Below are positions 7,408 through 13,099 of a stretch of DNA of 13,099 bases, one piece after another. This DNA comes from Phyllobacteriaceae bacterium. GTDB lineage: Bacteria > Pseudomonadota > Alphaproteobacteria > Rhizobiales > Rhizobiaceae. The first letter of the stretch is position 1. The number at the start of each line of letters is the position of its first letter. Made by a program: the position numbers and the translations under genes. Under the pieces are notes generated by a model. The model was not told the origin of the DNA, did no database searches, and saw only the letters and a list, made by a program, of their open reading frames with translations. Where the stretch lies: contig JAHEGF010000079.1 of assembly GCA_024645155.1 (NCBI GenBank), forward strand, positions 1-13,099. The letters run 5' to 3'.

Positions 7408-8326
7408 TGGCGGTCTCCGGGATTATCATGCCGGCCATCAGACGGCCGGGCAGGCAGGATGATGAAGCACCTTTGGCCCCAACTGTACGCGTCCCGCCCT
7501 GCAAGGCCAAATAGACCGAATGGATGATTCCAGATCCGGCAATCGATTGCGCCAACTCTTCGCCGCTATTCAGCGCATCTTCGATCTCGTTGCGGGTAAG
7601 GGGCTCAACGCCGATTGTAACCAGGCGTTCACCCAGGTCGCTGTCAGGTGCAAGTTCGCGTGAAGGCTGGCGGCGGATCCGGTTCGAGCCCGGCAGGTCA
7701 ACAGCGTTGGCAATCAGCGTTGCCGCAGCGTCGGCATTCGCAGCGGTGTCCGCCAATACCGTCACGGCGTCAGCGATGCCAAGCGAATGGCTGCGCCCCC
7801 GCCAGCCGCTGGTGGCTATGCCGCCGATGCCGTCTTCAGATGATATTTCCGTCGTCGAATCTATTTTACCGGTCACGGGATGCGAACAGATTCCGATGGA
7901 ATAAACCTGCCCTGCACCCAAACGGATCGCAATATCGCCACCATTGTTGATGTAGGCCCGGACAATTCTCGGGTCAGCGGCAACCACGTCGAGCATGTGA
8001 TCGGCAACTGCCCCGGCGACCGCGATCATAGGCGTTAAGAAACAGCCATGTCCGAAACGTTTGGCGGCAGCCCACATGCGCTTTGCAACTTCGCCATCTG
8101 GGCCGTTGTGACCGGGATCAAGTGGTGCGCGAAGAAGGGCAAGTTCTTCGACAAGTTCCGTCAGAACCGTATCAAATGCTTGAACAGCCCGTTTGTAGGC
8201 GGCATTTGTTGCTCGAGCCGGTCCGCAGGCTTCGATCACAAGATCAATCGGACCGTGCTGAAGGTGGAGGCGACGGCCGTCAGCCAGCAATTGCGCACGT
8301 GCCCGCTCCCCAGCAAACGCGCTCAT
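7400..8326 (-). CDS. UPF0280 family (ApbE-like) protein
   Basis: Protein of 308 residues of the UPF0280 family, which is related in fold to ApbE, the enzyme that transfers FMN from FAD onto target proteins. Family-type segments are FLTPMIAVAGAVADHML (96-112), INNGGDIAIRL (126-136, matching the ApbE glycine-rich flavin site) and IATSGWRGRSHSLGIADAVTVLA (170-192). The last corresponds to the SG/HH region of ApbE, but it carries S-H-S-x-G-I-A-D-A where ApbE has its HHI-D-P-TG. A run of alanines and AD follows (197-208). No lipoprotein signal is present, so it should be cytoplasmic, unlike most ApbE. The start is set by a perfect AGGAGG (8332-8337) five bases upstream, and ATGA overlaps the stop of the reductase gene. 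This tight coupling suggests it services the reductase, perhaps by placing a flavin; that is inference, and family members have no proven general activity that I know of. Confidence 0.82.
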   Translation of the reverse strand: MSAFAGERARAQLLADGRRLHLQHGPIDLVIEACGPARATNAAYKRAVQAFDTVLTELVEELALLRAPLDPGHNGPDGEVAKRMWAAAKRFGHGCFLTPMIAVAGAVADHMLDVVAADPRIVRAYINNGGDIAIRLGAGQVYSIGICSHPVTGKIDSTTEISSEDGIGGIATSGWRGRSHSLGIADAVTVLADTAANADAAATLIANAVDLPGSNRIRRQPSRELAPDSDLGERLVTIGVEPLTRNEIEDALNSGEELAQSIAGSGIIHSVYLALQGGTRTVGAKGASSSCLPGRLMAGMIIPETANV

Positions 8327-9861
8327 TGCGGCCTCCTCTTCTTGTCCGGTTCGCCGCGGCTGCCGCCTGCCTTTGAATGGGTCGGCCAAGGGTTGTCACG
8401 GCCTTGATCAACAGCGCGACGTCCCTTTAACTTGTGGTCGTTTTGACGCCCGGTCATTCCCCGGACGGCGTCTTCCATGGCCATGACATGATCCATATGT
8501 CCACCGAGCGCTTCGTAATCGTCGCGGCGCATCGTGAATTCGATGGGCGCAACCAATGCCGGTGTCGGGACATAGCCAAATGAATTGGCCGGCATGCGTG
8601 TAACATCGGCCATGACCGTGATGCCGCCGCCCGGCCAGGTATAGGCCGGCGCACCGCCGCACGTGACATAAGTCAGGGCATCCTTGACGGACCGCGTCAG
8701 CTTGACGGGATTTTCCGTCACGCCTGCGCGCAGCGATCCACCCGCTCCACCCATGAACAACACCGAACACAGTGCCGGTTCGCAATTTTCCTCAATGCGG
8801 CCGATCGAAGGCATCAGGCGCAGCGGGATGTCCTTTTCCACCGGGCGCAGATCGGCGTCGAGTTCGAAATAGGCAAACTGTTCTCCGGTTGTCGATACCA
8901 TCAACAGCGATTGGCCGTGTTGTGCCACTTTGGCATCGAATTCCCCGAGTATGGCCAAAGGATCAGTCAGGTTGGTGCCGCCCCAGCCGACACCCGGTTC
9001 GGCCACCTGAAAATAGCGACCGGGCGTGGAGCGACGGCCTTTGATCTTTATCCCGGTGGCCGGCCATCCGATGACCTTCCCGGCCTGATGTTCGGACATG
9101 ACGCCGGTAATGTGATCATCGACTACGACGACTTCATCAACGAGGTCCTTCCACTGCGAGGCAAACATGCCGACAGTTGCGGAGCCGCAGCCGACCCGCA
9201 TGCGCTCTTCGGTCACCCCGTTGATGATCGGCGCCTTGCCTGCCTGAACGACTATGTCGGATCCTTCGTCGATGGAAAGTTCGGCCGCCTCGCCATTGCA
9301 CAATGCAAGCAGAGTGGCACAGGTGACCCTGCCTTCCTTCTTCCCGCCCCCGGTCAAATGGTGCACACCGCCCAGTGACAGCATCTGCGAACCGTATTCG
9401 CCCGTGGTAACATGGCCTACCGGTTCGCCGTCGGCGCGGACCAGGCTGCACTCGGGACCGAGATGACGGTCCGTGTCGATTTTCAGTTTCGCGCCGCAAT
9501 AGCTGAATATCCCCTCGGTAACGACCGTGATCATGTCGATGCCGTCGACTTCGCTAGAAACGATGAACGGGGCAGGTTTGTAATCGGGGTAGGTCGTGCC
9601 TGCGCCAACTGCCGTAATGAACGCATCGCCCGGCGTGATCAGGTCGCCATCCCATTCGCGCGAACCATCCAGGAATGCAACAAGGTCGCCTCCGTCGTCA
9701 GCCCGGCGTTTGATTATCGTGAGCGGGTCAAGCCGGACCAGTTGGCCGCCCTCATTGGCATAGCGATCACAGGCTCCGGCGCGGCCATCGGCGATGTAGC
9801 ACATGACCGGGCAGGCATCGCAGCGGATCTTCTCCGGCTTCTTGCTCGGTTCAGCTTGCAT
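8323..9861 (-). CDS. 6-hydroxynicotinate reductase-like iron-sulfur protein
   Basis: Protein of 512 residues matching the family annotated 6-hydroxynicotinate reductase, which reduces 6-hydroxynicotinate to 1,4,5,6-tetrahydro-6-oxonicotinate. The E. barkeri enzyme carries a covalently bound flavin, one [2Fe-2S] and two [4Fe-4S] clusters. Here an N-terminal cluster motif C14-x2-C17-P-x2-C21-x9-C31 (RCDACPVMCYIADGRAGACD) opens the chain. Eight more cysteines (122, 138, 181, 188, 225, 360, 365, 401) give twelve in all. Glycine-rich segments LTGGGKK (169-175) and FMGGAGGSLRAG (369-380) may bind cofactor. The tail from about residue 470 is hydrophilic and basic, probably disordered. The start ATG 9861 overlaps the hydroxylase stop by 11 bp and has AGAGGA six bases upstream. 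The frame is open to 10044, but that extension lies inside the hydroxylase gene and lacks family features. The electron donor is unknown. Confidence 0.82.
   Translation of the reverse strand: MQAEPSKKPEKIRCDACPVMCYIADGRAGACDRYANEGGQLVRLDPLTIIKRRADDGGDLVAFLDGSREWDGDLITPGDAFITAVGAGTTYPDYKPAPFIVSSEVDGIDMITVVTEGIFSYCGAKLKIDTDRHLGPECSLVRADGEPVGHVTTGEYGSQMLSLGGVHHLTGGGKKEGRVTCATLLALCNGEAAELSIDEGSDIVVQAGKAPIINGVTEERMRVGCGSATVGMFASQWKDLVDEVVVVDDHITGVMSEHQAGKVIGWPATGIKIKGRRSTPGRYFQVAEPGVGWGGTNLTDPLAILGEFDAKVAQHGQSLLMVSTTGEQFAYFELDADLRPVEKDIPLRLMPSIGRIEENCEPALCSVLFMGGAGGSLRAGVTENPVKLTRSVKDALTYVTCGGAPAYTWPGGGITVMADVTRMPANSFGYVPTPALVAPIEFTMRRDDYEALGGHMDHVMAMEDAVRGMTGRQNDHKLKGRRAVDQGRDNPWPTHSKAGGSRGEPDKKRRPQ
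8332..8337 (-). promoter_or_regulatory. Strong ribosome binding site inside the reductase gene
   Basis: A perfect AGGAGG on the - strand lies five bases before ATG 8326 and inside the last codons of the upstream reductase gene. It decides the UPF0280 start over the in-frame ATG at 8389. Confidence 0.75.
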
Positions 9862-12601
9862 CTTTCTTCCTCTGCAGGCTGGATATGGCGGCAAGAACCT
9901 TGTCGGGCGTAGCCGGGAGATCGCGGACGGCTGCACCTGTTGCATGGCGGATCGCGTTGAGGATCGCCGGGGCAGTCGGGATAAGAACATGTTCGCCAAG
10001 CCCCTTGGCACCATAAGGGCCTTCCGCATCTTCGACTTCGACAATGATATTTTTTATCGGAGGAACATCACCGATAGTCGGAATTAGATAGTCATGTAGA
10101 TTTTCCGTTCGGCCCGGCTGGTAATCTTCCATAAGGGCAAGACCGATACCCTGCGCGACGCCGCCTTCGATCTGCCCCTCGACCAGCATCGGATTAATGG
10201 CACGGCCAACGTCGTGCGCGGTGACAATGCGGTTAATCCTGACCGTTCCAAGCCTGGTATCTACCGTCAATTCGACAAGCTGGGCACCATAACCATAAAC
10301 CGCATAGGGAATACCCTGGCCGTTTTCGTCAAGCGGCTGAACCGGAGGATCATAGGTTTCCTCGGCCATGAACACATAGCCGAACTCGTCGGCAGGCATG
10401 GCTGCCAAATCGATTTGCGAGGTTCCGGATTTGCCGCGCAAACTTGCCTTGCCGTCACTGATGGCAATCGTCACGTCTTGGCCGGCGTTGGAGTGGCGTA
10501 ACAGCAATGCACGAAGCTTTTCTCCGGCCAGTTTGGCAGCAGAGCCGGTGACATAGGTTTGCCGGGACGCCGACGTCTTGCCGCAATCAGGCGAGAGGTC
10601 GGTGTCGCAATCTACCATGTCAAGCGCATCGACAGGTACACCGAATGCATCCGCGGCGATCTGGCTGATAACCGTATTGGAGCCCTGGCCGATATCCATG
10701 GCACCTTGATGCAGGACTATCCTGCCATCCGGAGTTATTCCCATTCGCACCGTCGAAGGGTTTGGCAGCGAGGTGTTGCCGCAGCCATACCAGCAGGACG
10801 CAATACCGGCACCACGACGCAAGCCGGCGCCGTTTGCCTTCGCGTTGAAATCACTGGCGCGCTTGTTGGCCGCAGACCATGCCGGCTTCAACGCCTCAAG
10901 GCATTCAATAATGCCAACGCCCTTCTCAAACACCTGGCCGGTGACTGTGGGCTGGCCATTGGTAAGTGCATTGATCAGCCGGAATTCGAGACGGTCAATT
11001 CCGGCCTTGCCTGCCAGTTCATCGAATGCACACTCCTGGGCAATTGCCGACTGGGGGACACCGAATCCGCGAAATGCTCCCGATGGCGGTGCGTTGGTGT
11101 GAACGGCGACACTGTCGGCGCGGTATCCGGGCACGAAATAGGGCCCGGATGCGTGAACCGGAACGCGATTGGCAACAGTCGGGCCCCAGCTTGCATAGGC
11201 GCCGGTGTTGAACACGCCATCAAAAGCGATGCCGCTCAACCTGCCATCCTTGTCGCAGCCTGCGGTAATCGTAATTTGCGAGGGATGGCGCTTGGTTGTC
11301 GAGCGCATGGAATCGCCGCGTGAATAACAAAGGGCTGCCGGACGATTGAGCGTCCACGCTGCCAAGGCAACATATGGCTGAAATGAAAGGTCGAGTTTGG
11401 AACCGAAACCGCCGCCACATGCCGATGGGACGACGCGGACATCACCGGTCTCAAGGCCCATTATTTCTGCTATCGCCTCGCGGTCCATCTGGGTTGACTG
11501 CGTGCAGCCCTTGACGAAAAGCCGGTCGCCTTCACGGACGGCATATCCTGCCTCGGGCTCGATGTAGGCGTGTTCGATGAATGGCGTTGATGTTTGAACA
11601 GTAACCTTGTGGGCGGCACCCGCCAATCCCGCCTCGGCATCACCGCGTCTGACGTGTCCGCGCACGAGAATGTTGCCCGGCCTGTTTTCGTGCAGAAGTA
11701 CCGCTCGTTCCTTGACGGCATCTTCGGGAACAAGGGTGTGCTCAAGCACTTGCCAGTCGACGGGAAAATCCGAAAGACGAAGTGTCCGGATAGCAGCTGG
11801 CTCACCGGCAACAGCTGCAATTGCCTCGCCGCGGAAGCGCACAACCCCGGTCGCAAAAACCGGCTGGTCGGCAAAAGGCGGGATAACGCCAAAGCAGTTC
11901 CGTCCAGGGATGTCGCTGGCGTCAAAAATGGCTTCGATACCGGGATGCGCGGCAAGGAACGCCTGCGTATCGCCGATGGTGAAGCGGGCATGATGGTGCG
12001 GGCTGCGGATCACGTGCACCAGCAATGCATTGCCCGGCAAGGTGTCGGATCCGAACTCCAGTTCACCGGTCACTTTCGCGCGTCCGTCGAGATGGCGAAT
12101 GCGGTTACCGATGCTGTGTCCGGCCGGAGGGGTTTTCATCTCCGTGTTGGCACCCGAGGCGTGTATCACGGCATCGATTATTTTCTGGTAGCCGGTGCAG
12201 CGGCACAGAACACCGCCAAGGGCTTCTTCAACTGCACCTCGGTCGGGTCGCTGATTTTCGTTCAGGAGTGCGTGGGCAGATACCAGCATTCCCGGCGTGC
12301 AAATTCCGCATTGCGCGGCTCCGTATTGCAGAAAGCTTTCCTGCAGCCGGTTGAGATTTCCGTTCCGGGCAAGGCCTTCGGCGGTGGTGATGTCACGACC
12401 GGCGACTTGGGCCACCGCTGTCAGACAGGCGCAGACTGGCTTGCCGTCAACAAGAACGGTGCAAGCTCCGCAATCTCCGGCGTCGCAGCCGATTTTCGTG
12501 GCAATCAGCCCCAATTCGTCGCGCAAAACATTGCTCAACCGGTCGGTCGGGGCCGCCTGCGCCCGTACTTCCGTAGTATTGACGCGAAAAGCGGTTGTCA
12601 T
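9851..12601 (-). CDS. Xanthine dehydrogenase-family hydroxylase, fused [2Fe-2S] and molybdopterin subunit
   Basis: Molybdenum hydroxylase of 916 residues, here probably a nicotinate (or related N-heteroaromatic) dehydrogenase adding oxygen from water next to the ring nitrogen. The plant-type [2Fe-2S] domain has C39, C44, C47 and C59. The second, helical [2Fe-2S] domain has C98-x2-C101 and C133-R-C135. From about residue 165 comes the molybdopterin part: GGGFGSK (396-402), GAFRGFG (508-514), HQGAMDIGQG (631-640) and GAKGLGE (864-870), whose E870 is the conserved active-site glutamate. Single-chain fusion of the Fe-S and Mo parts resembles the Desulfovibrio gigas aldehyde oxidoreductase layout of about 907 residues, but here a separate FAD subunit precedes it. 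The start ATG overlaps that gene's stop (ATGA) with GGGAGG seven bases upstream. The next gene, a 6-hydroxynicotinate reductase homologue, is the main reason to propose nicotinate as substrate; the sequence alone does not prove it. Confidence 0.88.
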   Translation of the reverse strand: MTTAFRVNTTEVRAQAAPTDRLSNVLRDELGLIATKIGCDAGDCGACTVLVDGKPVCACLTAVAQVAGRDITTAEGLARNGNLNRLQESFLQYGAAQCGICTPGMLVSAHALLNENQRPDRGAVEEALGGVLCRCTGYQKIIDAVIHASGANTEMKTPPAGHSIGNRIRHLDGRAKVTGELEFGSDTLPGNALLVHVIRSPHHHARFTIGDTQAFLAAHPGIEAIFDASDIPGRNCFGVIPPFADQPVFATGVVRFRGEAIAAVAGEPAAIRTLRLSDFPVDWQVLEHTLVPEDAVKERAVLLHENRPGNILVRGHVRRGDAEAGLAGAAHKVTVQTSTPFIEHAYIEPEAGYAVREGDRLFVKGCTQSTQMDREAIAEIMGLETGDVRVVPSACGGGFGSKLDLSFQPYVALAAWTLNRPAALCYSRGDSMRSTTKRHPSQITITAGCDKDGRLSGIAFDGVFNTGAYASWGPTVANRVPVHASGPYFVPGYRADSVAVHTNAPPSGAFRGFGVPQSAIAQECAFDELAGKAGIDRLEFRLINALTNGQPTVTGQVFEKGVGIIECLEALKPAWSAANKRASDFNAKANGAGLRRGAGIASCWYGCGNTSLPNPSTVRMGITPDGRIVLHQGAMDIGQGSNTVISQIAADAFGVPVDALDMVDCDTDLSPDCGKTSASRQTYVTGSAAKLAGEKLRALLLRHSNAGQDVTIAISDGKASLRGKSGTSQIDLAAMPADEFGYVFMAEETYDPPVQPLDENGQGIPYAVYGYGAQLVELTVDTRLGTVRINRIVTAHDVGRAINPMLVEGQIEGGVAQGIGLALMEDYQPGRTENLHDYLIPTIGDVPPIKNIIVEVEDAEGPYGAKGLGEHVLIPTAPAILNAIRHATGAAVRDLPATPDKVLAAISSLQRKKDAS
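9868..9873 (-). promoter_or_regulatory. Ribosome binding site deciding the reductase start
   Basis: AGAGGA on the - strand lies six bases before ATG 9861, within the last codons of the hydroxylase gene. It favours this start over the longer open frame reaching 10044. Confidence 0.65.
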
Positions 12602-13099
12602 ATTGGCGCCTCCCTGGCAGCCTGAGTGATGGCGCGGCGGGCAAGTTCGGCGGCGGCTTCGATACGGTAAGCGGCGGTGGCGCGGACATCATCGATCGGC
12701 GAGAGCGCCCGGAATTGTACTTTATCGACGCATGTGGCGAGATCGTCGGAAACGGGACAGCCGACAAGTGCCGCCTCAAGATCGGGCAATCTTTGTGCAA
12801 CTGCCGAGCAGGCTCCGACACTGACTGCTGCGTCTGTAATCTTCCCGCGGTTGTCGGACGCGATACGAGCAGCGACCATCGCAATCGAAATAACCAGGTA
12901 TTTGCGTGCGCCCAGTTTAAGGAACGACGAGCGGCCGGTTGCGGCCTCTTTGGGAACTAGAATGGCTGAAACCAGTTCGCCGGGGCGCAATTTGGTCGAG
13001 CGGTTGCCGGTTATGAAGTCGCTCAACGCGAGTTCGCGCTTTCGCGATCCTGAAAGCAACTCGACGGTTGCATCCAGCGTCAGCAATGGCGGCACACCA
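12598..13099 (-). CDS. FAD-binding subunit of the molybdenum hydroxylase, 5' end cut by window
   Basis: C-terminal part (about 166 residues) of a CoxM/XDH-B type FAD subunit that passes electrons from the [2Fe-2S] clusters to an acceptor. Visible hallmarks are PPLLTLDATVELLSGSRKRE, the LSDFITGNRSTKLRPGELVSAI region, and the C-terminal domain with FLKLGARKYLVISIAMVAAR and a GACSAVAQRLPDLEAAL helix. Family members run to about 280-330 residues, so the N-terminal FAD-binding half lies beyond base 13099. The frame is open to the window edge. A GTG at 13095 lies within the conserved GVPPLL segment and is not a start. The stop overlaps the next gene's ATG (ATGA), which indicates translational coupling with the Fe-S/Mo subunit. 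Confidence 0.88.
   Translation of the reverse strand, partial: GVPPLLTLDATVELLSGSRKRELALSDFITGNRSTKLRPGELVSAILVPKEAATGRSSFLKLGARKYLVISIAMVAARIASDNRGKITDAAVSVGACSAVAQRLPDLEAALVGCPVSDDLATCVDKVQFRALSPIDDVRATAAYRIEAAAELARRAITQAAREAPI

Noticed and set aside
8327..8389. Longer start for the UPF0280 gene at 8389
   Set aside because: The 21 extra residues are basic and without family features, and the perfect AGGAGG with an ATGA overlap points to 8326.
9862..10044. Longer start for the reductase at 10044
   Set aside because: The extra 61 residues lie wholly inside the hydroxylase gene, are unlike the family, and the internal ATG 9861 has a good ribosome binding site.
10559..11323. A 254-codon open frame on the + strand
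   Set aside because: It is antisense to the Mo domain of the hydroxylase, with no domain or good start context.
11594..12625. A 343-codon open frame on the + strand
   Set aside because: It is antisense to the molybdenum hydroxylase gene, whose cysteine and molybdopterin motifs are clear. The + strand translation shows no recognisable domain and is a codon-bias shadow.

Overview
The window looks like a chromosomal catabolic island of a Gram-negative proteobacterium, most likely an alphaproteobacterium. The base composition is moderately GC-rich, the operons are tightly packed, and gene families of this kind occur in Azorhizobium/Azospirillum-type and other Hyphomicrobiales genomes; this assignment is inference. 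Almost every base is coding. I found no tRNA, rRNA, insertion sequence or CRISPR array.

Left part (1-5036, + strand): the end of an aerobic benzoyl-CoA ('box') type aromatic acid region. In order it holds the 3' part of a benzoate-CoA ligase family gene, an alpha/beta hydrolase, a feruloyl-CoA synthase-like aryl-CoA ligase, a 119-bp gap, and a BoxR/BzdR-type regulator (XRE helix-turn-helix fused to a shikimate-kinase-like domain). Just before the regulator start is a perfectly phased 10-bp direct repeat with a TGCR core, a plausible operator. The ring-attacking genes (boxA/B/C) are not in the window and could lie upstream.

Right part (13099-5033, - strand): a seven-gene operon whose genes overlap or nearly touch. 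In transcription order it is: FAD subunit of a molybdenum hydroxylase (cut by the window edge); a fused [2Fe-2S]/molybdopterin subunit; a 6-hydroxynicotinate reductase-like Fe-S protein; a UPF0280 (ApbE-like) protein; two tandem 'amino acid synthesis' (DUF1185, PF06684) paralogues; and an enamidase-like amidohydrolase. Hydroxylase, ring reductase and enamidase reproduce the first three steps of the reductive nicotinate pathway known from Eubacterium barkeri (nicotinate, 6-hydroxynicotinate, 1,4,5,6-tetrahydro-6-oxonicotinate, 2-formylglutarate). The UPF0280 and DUF1185 proteins have no assigned step in that pathway yet are translationally coupled into the middle of the operon. They are the most interesting part of the window: a candidate flavinylation factor for the reductase, and a candidate undescribed pair of enzymes acting on a ring-derived intermediate.

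The two operons converge so closely that their final stop codons share the palindrome CTAG, which leaves no intergenic terminator between them.
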